A stretch of 64,000 nucleotides of DNA from Lytechinus variegatus (lineage: Eukaryota > Echinodermata > Echinoidea > Temnopleuroida > Toxopneustidae). Of the stretch, positions 12,185 to 25,560 are shown piece by piece. Under the pieces are notes generated by a model, which was not told the origin of the DNA, ran no database searches, and was given only the letters and a program-made list of their open reading frames with translations. Position 1 is the stretch's first letter. Every line of letters starts with the position of its first letter. Position numbers and translations under genes: made by a program. The DNA is taken from the NCBI RefSeq assembly GCF_018143015.1, contig NC_054741.1, forward strand, positions 46,120,548 to 46,184,547, written 5' to 3'.

Positions 12185-15100
12185 GACATCAATTACAGAA
12201 ATATTAATCTATACAGATGAGGCTGTCTCCGGCTTTCCATAGGGTCAAATTATAATTACACTCCCCAGACCTCAATTTTTGAATGTATATATAATTCTCG
12301 TTTCCTTTTTTTTGCATCCTTCTTTTTTGTTTTGATCAGGGGGTGATCACCCCCGTCACCCAGCAGACAACGACGCTCCTGCTTGCATACTATTTCAAAA
12401 AGATTAAACAGACGAATAATTCACTATGTCTGCTACAATATAAGCAAAACCATTAACAACCAATTAACATGTAGTGACAATTTCTGAGTTTATCTTAGGA
12501 TATCAAAGAAGCCTGAAATACGTTCTTGGGATACTGTGTAAAAATACGTTTATCTCGTTTATGTGATACTTTGTAAAAAAAGAATCAAAAGCAATTTAGC
12601 TTTTTTGGTTGGACGTAAGAAATATCCACCTGTTAATTTTAAAGACAGTATTTCCCGAACAGCAGGTGAATTTTCAAAAGAAAGCATTCCCAATACGTGT
12701 TGAACCCTAAGAGACACGAACTTAGTAATAATATGTAAATAATGTTTTTCTTGGTTACGCAAAATGACCAATTAGATCTCGCCCTGTAAGGGCGTTTCGT
12801 GCGTTCTTAATTGACGATACGGGACTCTTAAAAAAAGCCCGGTTGCTGATACTTCAGTAGAGTCGTCAGTGTTCAATTTTGGTTACATCTTTCTCTATGG
12901 GGATTTGAACCAATATCTCCCCGAGATCTTCGGCTTAGCTCCCAACAGCGTACCTCACCGATGCTGTCTGGGCTGGTTTTTTTGTAGAGGAGAAATGGAC
13001 TCCTGTTATAGCTGACTTTTTACCTACGTCTTTTTCCTGATATTTATCGGGTATGTACTCTGATATTTATAATAACGTTTCTAGTAAAAAGAGAAAAGAG
13101 ATATTTGATATAACTAATTTCTTGACAAAGTATTTGTACTGAAGAAATTATGCTGAGTACATTTGTAGACGACTTTATTTTTGTATAAAAGTGTCATCCA
13201 CATGAAATGTCGAATATTATAAGCAAAAAAAATAGATCTTTGAAATTATTTACGTTGATTTATATGTCATTGTAGACAGCTTAGTATTTAAGCGTTCTTC
13301 ACTTGTCGGTATTATGGAGAGTTTTCCAATGTACTAGTGAACATTGCTATTCGACCTTGACATTATGAAAGTCATTCTCGTCGAATTTCTTAAAGGCATA
13401 TAGCCTAGTTTTACATGATGTACTTGTATTTTTCTTAGAATTGTTGCTAAATAGACAATTCTCATTGTCATTTTTATGAGATGTTACACTTTTTGAGGTC
13501 GTTTATCTGTATTCGACGACGATAAGTGTATTAGGACACCGTTTGTTTTATTTTGATAATTGTCAGGTTCCACTGAGACCCTCACCATTGACGAGTTTTG
13601 TCCTGATATCGATGATTCATCTCGTTTCCACTCTCCGATGTAAACGACAGGCCTAGCTACGTATTTCATCATTCCAAGTTCAGGTCGAACAACTCAATTC
13701 GCCAAGTAGACACCAACTTTTGTAGACAAGTCAACTTCTCAACGCTTTGGCCTATTTTGGAGTTTATATCCTATTTTATTAATCAATTACTCTGTTAATA
13801 CTGATAGAGCTCCTATATATTTCTTTGAATATTCGACATAACTTGTAGTGTCTTCAATTTATTGGATAAATCATACAGGCATTTCTTTTGAGTTGTAAAC
13901 ACTCTGTAAAATTGTCAAAGAAAGCATTCGAATCATTTTAATTATAAATTGAAGTCATCGAACCGTAATTATTTTGTCAAGTGCTTATTTTTCTTGAATG
14001 ATCACGTATAGCTAAAAAGTTGGGATGTTTGAGTCGCCGTGCTTGTTGTTGCTTGTTTAGTTTTTTCCCCTTTTTTTCTAGTCTGATTGATTGGTGTGTT
14101 TGATTTGTCTTTGCTTTTAGAAAGAAACAGCATTTTCTCCACCAAATTCTCCAAAATACTCAGATCCGTCCCAACAAACACATGGAATCGTCCTGCAATT
14201 TACTTGATACGGTTTTGGGACATGGTGGAGGACTAGCTTGGTGCGAGTGACATGTGACTATAGGGGAAACGTTTGAAAACAATTGCTAAGCGCCAATAAC
14301 CAATAACAATCATTGTTCCTTGCGCATTTGGGTAGAAAATATGACCAGGAACCAATCAGAATGATGATTTCATGTTTTCATTTTATCGCAAATCTTTGTT
14401 TCGGGGGTAGGATTTCGTGTTTACTAAATAACTGAATGGCAGGATACGAAACACTTTTCCAGAAACGTAGCATAAGAAATTTGTAGGGAACGACCTCATC
14501 GAAAAGATGTTTCTAGACAACGCTTGATTGGATCTAAGATTTCATTAAACTGAAGTTGAAGCTTTTTTTTTATAGACAAAAGCGTCATCATTTCGCAAGT
14601 GGCTCTTTTAATTTTATGAACTTTGAATAGGTGGCGCCTTATCAACTTCACAATTAATGTTTGCATTGCTATCTCGTAACTATCACGTTTGAGAAAGCGC
14701 GATTTCAATGTTATTGATAGTCGCGACAAACACTTCATATTTGTGTAGACATGGAAAAGGCCAATGGGTGTCCCGGTCTTGAAGTACAGAGATTTCTCAT
14801 TATTTTAGAAAGAATGTCGGTTGTGTCGGCAGGTAGCTGATTAGGCATTAAAGGGGTACTGAATTCACAAAACAGTGAGTCTCCTACAGGCCTATAAGCA
14901 TTACTTGTACCATTTCATAAACATCGTAAATACACTGTAATTAAAAATATATATATATATTCATCGTAGAATGAGCTTTTCGAAATGCACCCATCGGAGT
15001 AAAATTGCATAATTTACCAGAACGCTTGTCGTTTAGCGTCCATTGTCTCTTTCGGTTCTATAATATTGTTTCGCTCTATGGTGTTCTGGTCATTCATGCG

Positions 15101-18100
15101 ATTTTACCTTGATGAGTGCATGTTGAAAGTCTTCAGTATGCCAGTTTTCAGGCAATTTTACGATTTGGAGTATCAAAAACTTATTGATATATTTATATGA
15201 GTAATTTTATCCCTATTGATATACAAGAATGTATGATAGCATGCCAGAATACATATACGTTACATATACGTGACAAATAAAATCATGTTTGCTCATGTGT
15301 TTATGAAAAAGTGTTGCAGAAACCAATAAATGAAAAATGAAATAAAATCATTAGTACTAACAAGAGAAGAAGGAAAGTTATGAAATAATTTGTATTACAA
15401 TAGTTCTTATCAAAATGTTAAGTCTATGATATCATACAGGGTCTCTGCTTAAAATGATGTGTAAGTCTTGAACTGGCAATGTAAAAAGTAGTTTTGACAT
15501 TAAGGATTTGAAAATAATGTTCAATATTGTGAAATTATTGGCAAACGTCGCCAAATTTTGCGTTCTTCTGAAAAGATCCGTACTTTTCGACAAGCGTCGA
15601 CATGATTTTTTTTTCACGCAAATGACATTAAAGTTGTATAAGCAAAATATAATTCTTTGCAATCATTTCACATTTGAATATTCAACTCTCCAATGAATCT
15701 CAATCTTTATCGATCTCCCTTCCGAAAAAAAACAGTTATATGACCTTATATCTGAGAACTGCAAGCTCGTTGATGACAAAGCATTTTGAGATCACGATGA
15801 CACCAACGGACTTTGACAAACAATCCGCATAACTAGCTGGAGTTGATTTTTACACTTGTTTTAAATATATACTTATGAATTTCATTGATTATGTATATAA
15901 CATGAAAAACTTTTGTTTGAATATTTATTATTTTGATTCGCGCGAAGAAATATAGATCCACAATGTTCTGGCAGTCACTGACTTACCATTTCCTAAAAAT
16001 CTGCGATTGCTTATAATATTGCAAATTCTGGTAAAAGTCTGAGGACCTCATTCAATCCATATTATATCGATGTTGAACCTATATAAGTCCATTTTGTACC
16101 CAGCGTTGCCATTTGGGAATTTCCATGAAATTTTGTTAGAATTTTCAGAAGCATTTAAGGATGAAAAAAATTATTTGGGGATTGAAAGTAATTTGGGTAT
16201 TTTTTGCTTATTTTTAAAGGTTTTGGTGAAGGGCAGAAAAATTTGCTCTTTTTCTGTAACCTTTATGAATGCGATCTACTAAAGATAGTATCAGCGCAAA
16301 TCCTACGCAGTCTCAATGATTGTACACTGATCATAACTTAGTATGATACAATGGGAGTGTTGCCAATCTAAAGTTTCCCAGCCGAATTGGGGCTACGTTG
16401 CATCGTTACGTCATTGTTGAAAAAATGTGAACAGGCAAGACACTCACAATAACACTTTTGTGTAACAAAAGTTATCTTTTTACTGAAATTGTGATTACAT
16501 TTTTTTTTGAGGGGGGGGGGTTAGATCCAATTAGGGGATTTTAAGGCATTTTAAGGGATTTATTTCAGCTTGGACTTGGCAACACTGAGTACCATCCATA
16601 GCGCATGACGGAATATATCCATCACTGATCACCAACACTTACATTCAAAGATTCATTCTCTTTTAAATGCTAAATTGGATGATTAAGGCACGAAATAATC
16701 ATCCAAACACGTACGAAACATAAGACCATGCCCGTGATAACATTTTTGTAAGGATACTTTTACACCATTTACATGATTTAAGGCATCGTTGGTTATATCA
16801 AAATGCTATTTGTTTGTCTCGATACAGGTCATGGATATTCACGAACGTATACCATTAGATAATTCGATAGCCCCCTTCTTCATCTTCTCACTATGCTTCC
16901 TGCATAGGTTCTTAGGTGTTGAAGTACGGGAATAATGTTGTTTAGATGTCGATTATGATTGTGACAATTGCTGATGGTCGGTTTTCTAGAATCGTTTTCA
17001 ACAGAGTGACTAGACCATCAGCTCTCTTCTATCTAGTATTATCATGGTGCGTGCCAATGGAAGATCGTTGTCTCCTTCGAGCTGCCTCGATAGTTACCTG
17101 AGAATATCAAACCACAGGTGTTTCCATTTTTACCTGGTTCGAAATAAAATAATCTTTCTTCTTCTCAGTCCAATAGTATCAGGACAGTTTCTTCAGTTTG
17201 CTAATGTGAATAAGACCCTTGAACACGGGGAATTCAACGTGCGAGATTATTGCATTCTTCAAAAATCCTGCATTGCTTTCTTTGAAATAGGAAACAAAAT
17301 TCTTGAGCATTATCACGTGAAATGATGCGAAAATATATTAAGTTGAAGGGATATAAAATTCTGTACTTTTGTTCTGAGATTGCCAACGCGAATATATGCA
17401 TGAATAGATGTTTTAAGACCGGGAAGTATCTTTTTCTTTGCAATCATTATGCTCATGCATGGTTTTTCTTCAACGTGCTGGGAAAGGACTCATGAATAGG
17501 AGTAGAATGAATGTTTTATTGATCATGCTTTCCGCCATTTTGTACCGTTGTATTGCCTGCATGTACGACGTTTTCTTATTGCTAACTTAATGAAGGGTGA
17601 AAAGAAGTTGAAAGCATTAACAAATTTATTTTTTAAAATCAATTTATCCTCAATCTCTTATTAATTACAAATTAACCAATTAACTGATTGATAATCTTAT
17701 GCTGTCACGAGTGTGTTTATTTTGCTTTAATTTTTGCGGTTTGATGAAAATAAATAGCCACATAATTTCATATTCTTGATTAATACCAACAGTCAAATAT
17801 TGCTGCTTTATGCCCATTTTTTAATTAATTTAAAAAAATACCTAATTGCAAAACTCTATTTGAGGAATTATCAAATTATGTTTAAGTGAGATGGATAAAC
17901 GCCTTACAGAATGCACTTGCAATGTTATTTATAGAAAACATGTTTTTTTTATTCTTTCTCAGTGCAGTTTTTAAAGATTTTATTTCTGAACAACTTGCTT
18001 AAACATGTATGAGGCCTTTGAAATTATTTTTTATTTCGTTCGGTTCCGCCCTCTTAATCTTCTGATATACCTACCCCGAAACAGTATTGTATTTGACCAT

Positions 18101-18373
18101 GTTTCTATCCGTATTGAATTCTCTCCGACGGTGTTTACTCCTCTAGAGCATCGGGGCCTAGACAAAGAATTAATGACGATTTGGTCGTTGACTCAGACGA
18201 TGATGGCGGTGCCTGGAGGTGTTCACCGACTTTGAGTCCCTGGTTAAGATATCACGAAGTTGATCTTCGATATTGCCGTGAAGACATCACAATGAAAGGT
18301 CAACGACATTATGGAATAATTTAGAATGAAAGTATTGAAATATTATATATCTTCGAGAGGTTATCATGGCATC
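12185..18373. other. Long gene-free stretch
   Basis: About 6 kb of AT-rich DNA. A short (AT)n run lies near 14,947 and a G-run near 16,512. A weak tRNA-like remnant is listed separately at 12,893-12,975. The reading frames here (for example 13,484-13,672, 14,496-14,738 and 17,044-17,325) have no recognisable domain, splice context or paralogue in the window. Confidence 0.5.
12893..12975 (-). mobile_element. Possible tRNA-like SINE remnant
   Basis: On the minus strand, GGTGAGGTACGCTGTTGGG resembles a decayed A-box region and ATTGGTTCAAATCCCC resembles a B-box. No tail was identified. It could be an old SINE head or tRNA pseudogene. Confidence 0.35.
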
Positions 18374-18466
18374 ATCAAAGCCATAATCATCTTGAACTTT
18401 ATCATCATCGTCATCATCATAGTCACCACCATCATAATCATCATCGTCATCACCATCATCATCGTC

Positions 18467-18512
<46 letters not shown>

Positions 18513-18660
18513 CCATCATCATCGTCATCAGCATCTAATAACATCAACAGATGATGGTGGTTCACAGTATAGGCGCACGCAGAAATACATCATCGCAACC
18601 ACCACCATCGTCGTCGTCGTCAACTTCATCAGCATCATCACTATCATATTCATATCCTCA
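18374..18660. repeat. (ATC)n trinucleotide microsatellite
   Basis: Long ATC/GTC runs cover 18,374-18,545 and resume at 18,595-18,660. Read on the minus strand they give a poly-Asp frame, which is an artefact of the repeat. Confidence 0.95.
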
Positions 18661-19128
18661 TCATATGTGATTGTTCATTAATTCATTACCACTCACATCT
18701 AACATTTATAGCTTGTACCAAGAGACGTGAGCTTCGCCTAAGTTCGGATTAGATCCTGCAATATATAGAGTTTTAAACCAAATTGATTACGACAAATATA
18801 TGCAGCTAGTAAACAATCCATTTCAGTCGAAATGTTGTGCATTGCTCTTTGTAAGTATTAGTGAGTACATAAAGACTTAATTCTGAATTAGAATAAAACC
18901 TTTAAATCGGATAGATCAATATCTTACCTGATGTTTTATTCATGTTCAGAGAGGGACAGTCAGAGAATGGGGTGTATGTAAGTCAGACAGGGGAATTACA
19001 TAGCGCAAGAAATTGTCTTATATTATACTAAAATACACTGATAACCTAAAAATGGATATTGCACTCTCAATAAGATGATACAGGTAGTGATTATTTTGTA
19101 CCTGATTGCTAAGAAAGCATGAATGCTT

Positions 19129-19295
19129 TTAATTAAGCAGCCAGAGGACCGACTGCTTAAGGTCCTCTCCGAGGGACCTGGTATGATGAGGATTAATGCC
19201 TAACCAAAGGGCACCAGCGTACCAAGTGGAAATTGAACACAGGTCATGGGAATCCGAAACCCCCGCTCTATACCGACTGAGATTTCGTTCAAGCA
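19129..19295 (-). mobile_element. tRNA-derived SINE, distinct head
   Basis: On the minus strand TCTCAGTCGGTATAGAGCGG is the A-box region and GTGTTCAATTTCCAC a worn B-box. The core GCCCTTTGGTTAGGCATTAA follows, then CAGGTCCCTCGGAGAGGACC. The core matches other SINEs in the window while the head differs. Confidence 0.7.
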
Positions 19296-19614
19296 TTTTT
19301 GCTTGAAAATGTATGCTATGCAAAACTTCTTGTTATATTTGTTTTCAAAGTCTGTCATGCCAATATTGGCATTTTTGTAATAATAAGTGAGCTGTGTGTG
19401 CTTCATTAAAAAATATAATGTGACAATGAGAGTTTATGAGAAAGTATTCCTTTGAAATACCCAGCCACGTCAGAGAAAGGCTCACCACATGTCATGTAAG
19501 TGGCAACTGCTCGCATGCAATTGTCCACAAAAATAAAAACTTAAGTTTTGTCCAACCTTCGTAAATATGTTTCTCTTAGGCCTATTTTATGTTCTTACTC
19601 AAACCAATTTGGTA

Positions 19615-20818
19615 CACTGTGAAAAAAAAATAGTTGAAATTACTTAATAAAATTGTTTCAACAAATTGCCTTAAGTTTTTCAATTATTTATGAGTTTTTG
19701 CAGTTTTAAGTAAAATTTATTTTTTTTCTTTGCATCCATTTCACTCAAGAAAATTAAGTTACAATAACTTAATTCAATTTAGTAAAACGATCACTGTTTG
19801 AAAAAAAATCAAATGGGGGAGTGGACTTTCGTTATTCGAAAGCCTTTTATCCAAATATTAGACTTTGTGCATTTTCACTTACCTGTTATATATGTGTGTG
19901 TACTTGAGTTTTGTCAGACGTGTATCAATCAGATATGATTATTTACGTCTGGCTCGAACCTCTGCATCGATTTGTAACTTTCCCACAGCTTGGATTACAG
20001 GCCCAGTTAAGTTATAGGTACTTACATTGATATTTATACGCGATCGTTTCATTCTTACAAATAAAACAGTGAGAATAATATTATAAGCATTTTCCGAAAA
20101 CCCCAAAAGACATCTGATATTTTCTGCTAAATGACTATTTAATGTTGCTTTTTTTATTCAACAAAAGAATAAAATAGTTAGCACACCCTTATCCGAAAAA
20201 ATCAAACACAAATATATATGACAGTTATTAAAAAAATATATTTACTTGCTCTAACATGTCTAATGAATATTCATGCATTATTTTGATAAGGCGTTAATTG
20301 AAAATGTATAAGTACATTCAAGTAATAATATTTACAAGTAATATTCATCTTTGCCTAATTTAGTAAGATTTACTCAATCAAAGCAAGCTAGCAATATTTG
20401 AATTTTCTTAAATGTATATTGAACCCAAATAAATCAAGTAAATTAAAAGACAAGTTAAAACTACTTAAAAGAAACGAAAAATAATTATGTATTATAAATT
20501 CTCCTTATATTCATTAGAAATAAATCCATAATTTATTGTTCGAAATAGACATGAAATGACATACTCCGAAAATTTGCTTTGCCCAATTGATCGTGGGCCC
20601 GGCAGCCGCTGTGCAGCGCCAGATCGACGAGGCTCTATCCCTTTAATCGTTGAACGCCAAACAGGGTAGCAACAACTCCCGTCTTTAAACGTCTTTTGGT
20701 CCGACGCGGCCGGGGTTTGAACCCCCGACCTCTCGGTTATTAGACGGACACTCTACCAACTGAGCCAACACACCGGTTAAGTATTACCTACTTATTCATA
20801 ATTTTCTTTTTTACAGTG
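19615..20818. mobile_element. Tc1/mariner-like TIR element
   Basis: The ends read CACTGTGAAAAAAAAATAG and, on the other strand, CACTGTAAAAAAGAAAATTA, each next to TA (19,613-19,614 and 20,819-20,820). The interior is AT-rich and non-coding and carries a SINE near its right end. A shorter element with similar ends is at 61,200-61,430. Confidence 0.65.
20555..20777 (-). mobile_element. tRNA-derived SINE nested in a TIR element
   Basis: On the minus strand the head is GTTGGCTCAGTTGGTAGAG (A-box) with GGGGGTTCAAACCCC as B-box. The body runs to GGGCCCACGATCAATTGGGC and ends near CGGAGTATG. Only its 3' portion recurs at 57,655-57,712, as expected for a truncated copy. Confidence 0.8.
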
Positions 20819-20820
20819 TA

Positions 20821-22306
20821 ACAGCCTGATACCGAATTACATGGTAGAGTTTTGTATAACTAGAATGCTGTAAACCAATTGCTTATGTCCCATGTTTAAT
20901 GAGCATCATAATGGCTTTAAAATTTAACCTTAACATGCTTTACGTCTAACATACCCTCAGTGTCCCATATGTCCCATATGGATGTGTTAATCCCGATGCG
21001 TGTTTTGCCCTTTTCAAATTTCCTTCGGCAATTTTATTGCGCTGCATTTAAACCATTTTGACCGTAGAGACGAACTTATTCCCCTGCTATCTGAAATACA
21101 TGTTTTCTAGTTTCAGCGCAAGGTACTGGCTTACAGATGGAAGTGTGTGTGCGTGGGTGTGTGTGTGTGTGGGGGGGATGATAGCACTTTCCCCATTAAT
21201 TCCACGATAGAGCTAGATGGGAGGGGTGTAGAAAGAAAGGGGAAGGGTGGAAAGTAGAATTGTTATATTCATTATTATATAAAAAAAAAACAATATTCTT
21301 ATTTTAAAAACTTATATATTTCGGGAAACGCTCGCTCGTTCACTCGCGACTATGGACCCCTTATACCAATGAATAATTATTTCGTCATTAATCAACATGA
21401 ATATGATCTTGATAAATCTACTTTAAAAATAATAAAAAGATTCTTCGCTCTTTATAACAATTTTCTGTGACGTTCCGTTTCGCTTTCACTTACATAAAAG
21501 GATTAAATCTGTACTCGTGAATTAAATATAGTTAGGCGAGCGGGTAATTATTTTGCGATCTCTTAAAAGCAGACTAATTCTCCTATATTAATGAAATTGA
21601 GCCGTCTGGTGGCGCTTCTTTCCTGACCGTCTGTTCTCAACAGGTTGCTAAATATCTAGAATGTGACCTTTGAAGTTCCCGCCATGAAGTAACTGATCTG
21701 GAGCAGCCAGCCGACAAATAGGTATCTCATGGGCTCGTTGTTTTATGACCCGTATCCCCCCTCTCCCCTGTATTGCTTGTTTAATAGAAAATTCCTTTGG
21801 AAGAACGTCGTTATCGTATAATACAAATGTTGATAACAGAGGTTTTCATATAGAGCATATTGCAGTATAATTCAGCGCAATACATCTGAACCAGCTGTGT
21901 ATACTCAGTTTTTTAATAAGTGTATTTTTATGACTAATTTCAAATTATCTATTGTATCACTGAATTTAATTTTCAAACAGGGTGTATTTCTATTAATGGG
22001 ATAATGGAATATTAAGCTTATAGTACCTAAGATTAATCAATGGTTAGATCATTTGTTTTCATTACTAGGTATGTTGTATAATTGAATTAACATTTTTAAT
22101 ACTGGAATGGTTTGAGTGATCGATAGTATGAAGTGATAAACTTTATAACAGGTTATAACAAGTATAAGTATTTTGTTTTTATATAGCTCTTATATCACCA
22201 CGTCGAAACGATATTATGAGTGCTTTATGCCTATAGTATTACCCCAGTGAACGGATTCTGGCTTGCCCTCATAATTTATTATGCGAAATCTCCAATTCCT
22301 AGGGAG
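20821..22306. other. Gene-free stretch with (GT)n
   Basis: A GT microsatellite followed by a G-run lies at about 21,146-21,177. Nothing else was recognised. Confidence 0.55.
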
Positions 22307-22526
22307 CACTGGCGAATCCATGGGGGGGGGGGGGCAAAGCTGGCCCGTGCTCCCTCCCTTTTGAGAGGCACAATTAAAATTTGTAACGTACAAATGTCCT
22401 TAAAACAGAAGTGTGCCCCCCTCCCCTTATTGAAAGTGAAGACCCTTTTTTGTATATTTTTTTCGCTTGTCAAATTTTTCCTCGGGAAAATGTGCCCCCC
22501 CTTGGAATATCCTGGATCCGCCCCTG
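22307..22526. mobile_element. hAT-like MITE, 220 bp
   Basis: The ends CACTGGCGAATCCATGG and, on the other strand, CAGGGGCGGATCCAGG are inverted repeats. The flanks CTAGGGAG and CTGGGAGT look like a decayed 8-bp duplication. The interior has opposed G- and C-runs and no gene; the 124-residue frame across it is accidental. Confidence 0.65.
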
Positions 22527-23456
22527 CTGGGAGTGTTCTAATAACAAACGCTCAAGACATTCTAATTCTACGTTACACGTTTCCATGGATATAATGTCTT
22601 ACGTAAGAAACGACGGTGTGGGAGTAGAGTTTTTAGCTATTTATAATCATGGAGAAAAAAAGGTTTCCATTATGAAATAAGTATGTTGAATATATCGCCC
22701 TCATTTTTCTCTATTATTCAAGTCAGCATTTTCCTGGGGTGGACTTGACCTTTAACTAAAGATATATATTTTCATATTACATATATTTTACTTGTTACCA
22801 AAATATCACGTTGTAGATCGAAACTTTAACACAACATAATTGTGTTTAATGATAAATTATCTTATAGCTTATCTGATATAGAATCCAATCGAAATGGAAA
22901 AGAAAAATCTTTGGATTTGCCAAAGGCAATACATGCATTTAATAGAACTAAATTTATTGTTGATCCGATACCGTATCCATTAAAATTTGACTATTGTGTT
23001 TGTGAAATGTGTAATGGGTTGAAGCTGCACATCTTACATCCTTATGGTTTGGTAAGTATTTATAGTTGAAAAATCGGTTTAAAAAATATCAGGAATTGAA
23101 CAATGCATTCTATAGTCAGTGGTCACAGTATGATCGCTGGTCACCGTTCAACGTCGGAAAATGTTCCCTGGTTGAATTCATAATGAAGGGGGTAGCCACT
23201 CTACAAAATGTCAAGCGGTCTGCTTTAGGGGACAGCCATTAAAGTATAGACCCAGAGATTGCTAATTAACTATGAAACGTTTTTTTTTACTACTATCGGG
23301 GACCGGGAATGGGGGAGGGTGGCGCACTGTAAAACATGAAGCTTCAGTCAAACCAATGAAACTGATTTTAAACCGACCTTTGTTATGCCTTTTAAAATGA
23401 CGTGATAGCTTTGATCGGTCTGGAGTCTGTTTTGTTGGTGCATTAGCTTGCACGTC
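22527..23456. other. Gene-poor stretch with one weak exon candidate
   Basis: It contains a solo TIR end at about 22,737-22,751, the same family as the element at 9,115. An open segment at 22,868-23,052 is bounded by an acceptor-like TTATCTTATAG and a donor-like GTAAGTATTT (see findings). No homologue was recognised. Confidence 0.4.
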
Positions 23457-23571
23457 ACCACGTTATTGATATAACTTAATTAAATGATATTTCAATAATT
23501 GTATTGATGCAAAATTACTTCTAGACAGTAACCTGGTAATAACATTCATGATTATGAGGGTGTATTGTTAT
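23457..23571. repeat. Paralogue of the block downstream of TRIM copy 4
   Basis: The segment from CCACGTTATTGATATAACTT through TGATGCAAAATTACTTCTA to ATGAGGGTGTATT aligns, with gaps, to 56,587-56,735. That block lies between TRIM copies 4 and 5. Its presence here suggests the duplicated region once reached further left. Confidence 0.7.
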
Positions 23572-23575
23572 TTAA

Positions 23576-24159
23576 AGGAAAATGAAACCTTTGGAACAAG
23601 TAGGCTTGTGTCGAAACAGAAAAATCAAAGAATAAGTACAAAGAAAGTTTGATAAAATCGGACAAATAATGAGAAAGTTATGAGCATTTGAATATTGCAA
23701 TCACTAATGCTATGGAGATCCTCCCATTGGCAACGCGACAAGGATGTTGTGATGTCGCATGTGAACAACTTTCCCTTTGATGGACTATAAAATACCCTCA
23801 AAAAGTCTCTTTTTGCTTTTTCTTATGGTGATACAAACTCTTTATCCATGATGTATTCTTTAAATATTTGTATTACATGCCCTCTTTTAGAAAGAACACA
23901 CGATCTACTGATAGATGTGATAGAAGAGGCAATTAATTGAAATATATACTAAGGTAAAGGGGAGAGTTGTTCACAAGTGACATCACACATCTTTGTCGCA
24001 TTGCCAATTTGAGGACCTTTATAGCATTAGTGATCGCAATATTCAAATGATCATAACTTTCTCATTATTTGTCTGATTTTTCTCAAACTCTTGTTGATCT
24101 GTTTCTTTGATTTTTCTGTTTTCACACAAGCTATCTTGTTCCAAAGGTTTCATTCTCCT
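23576..24159. mobile_element. Fold-back MITE with about 200-bp arms
   Basis: TTAA lies outside both ends (23,572-23,575 and 24,160-24,163). The left end AGGAAAATGAAACCTTTGG mirrors the right end's complement AGGAGAATGAAACCTTTGG. Inverted similarity continues inward through CACTAATGCTATGGAG and GCGACAAGGATG to GTGAACAACT, so most of the element can form one long stem. No coding capacity. Confidence 0.85.
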
Positions 24160-24163
24160 TTAA

Positions 24164-25390
24164 TGATTAATAATTTATGGGAGCGTATTGGAATATAAAA
24201 ATCCAAAGATGATTTCGCGATCATCCCAGATTATATTATTATCGTTCCTATAAACAGGGAGAAGGGAGCCATCAGGGAGTGAAAGAGGGAGAGAAACAGG
24301 GGGGGGGTGACTAGAGAGAGGGAAATTACCCCCACCCCCTCAAAAAAGGGGGAAAGAAGTGGTGATATCTCTCAGCAAGACTGAGCTACCACGACAGTTT
24401 TCCGTGCGATCGGAACTAAAATGAGTAAACTCGTTGCGCACAGTATATTATCTACAAAAGTTAACAACTCCGAACAACTCGTAACTAATGGTTGAAATGT
24501 AAGCATGCAATCGAAAGTTTTCTCCAATATTTGTCTCTAAAAAAGAAAAAAAGCCCCTTTAATTCCTTTTTTTGTACAGACATTTCTGGGATTATGATGA
24601 AATGTACTGAAAATGTCGGTATCAATTGGGTTAAGAAAAAAAAGCTTTAAATGCCGTTCTTTGTCTTTGTTATTTTTTCATAAGGAAACCGGTGACAAAA
24701 CTATTCCAATCATTACCAATGAAATGAAATTTATTGCTTTAATCATACAGTAAAAGTAATTACAACATGTTTATGAATTTTTGCTTGAGAAGCAATTTCG
24801 GAATGAAATCTGCAAGTTTTTATATATACAAAAATTATTTCTAGCACGGACATGGCTGGATAGTTCAGGATTTGTCTGTAGTTTTCTTTTATATGCAAAC
24901 AGTGCTCAAATGACACTTAAAAGAAATTTGAAAACATTAGCTAGAGAGGGCGCTATGGTGAAAAAAATAAATTTAGAAATTTTAACACAAAGAATAAATA
25001 AATGTAAAAAATAATCAAATGACCATTTTATTTTGAAAAATTGGAATGCAAGGTGCTACATAAGGATAGTTAACATCATTTACCTTTATCGAGTCTTTTA
25101 GACGGGCTTTAAGTTATCGCTTTGAGTCTGCCATCTTTCTCTTTTTTCTATCCCCAATCGATCTCCTGAAAACTCGGGGAAGTTAAGACCGGAGCGGAAG
25201 CTCCAGTAACTATCACAAGTAAAGAGCTACGAAGAAGTAGAATACCAAAATGCAAGTTGATGCATTTTCACTGCCTTTCAGCGGAATATTTTTTAATAAA
25301 CACTTTCAATCTTGAGCCGCGAAAATGGGCTTTGTTACGCATCTCAACGGCCACAACTCCATGATGTCATCGTATGTAAAAGGAGCTTAG
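24164..25390. other. No gene recognised
   Basis: A G-rich, purine-rich tract lies at about 24,250-24,360 with a facing C-run. The rest is AT-rich without recognisable structure. Confidence 0.5.
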
Positions 25391-25560
25391 TGGCCCGATT
25401 CATAAAGAGTTACAACTGTTGTAACTTCGCCATTGTGACAAGTACCATGGTAACCTTGATCATGTTGATTGTGATTGACTGCTCAGCCCTGTTGCCACGG
25501 TACTTGCCATAATGGCAAAGTTACATCATTATTTTGTAACTCTTTATGAAACGGGCCCCA
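25391..25560. mobile_element. Short palindromic MITE
   Basis: The left end GGCCCGATTCATAAAGAG and the complement of the right end GGCCCGTTTCATAAAGAG are inverted repeats. The similarity continues inward past GTAACTTCGCCATTGTG, so almost the whole 170 bp folds on itself. A one-sided relative lies at 28,615-28,700. Confidence 0.8.

Noticed and set aside
18287-18565. Poly-Asp reading frame, minus strand
   Set aside because: It is the complement of an (ATC)n microsatellite with no start context or non-repeat domain.
22220-22594. 124-residue reading frame as a gene
   Set aside because: It runs across a hAT-like MITE with G/C-runs and has no recognisable domain.
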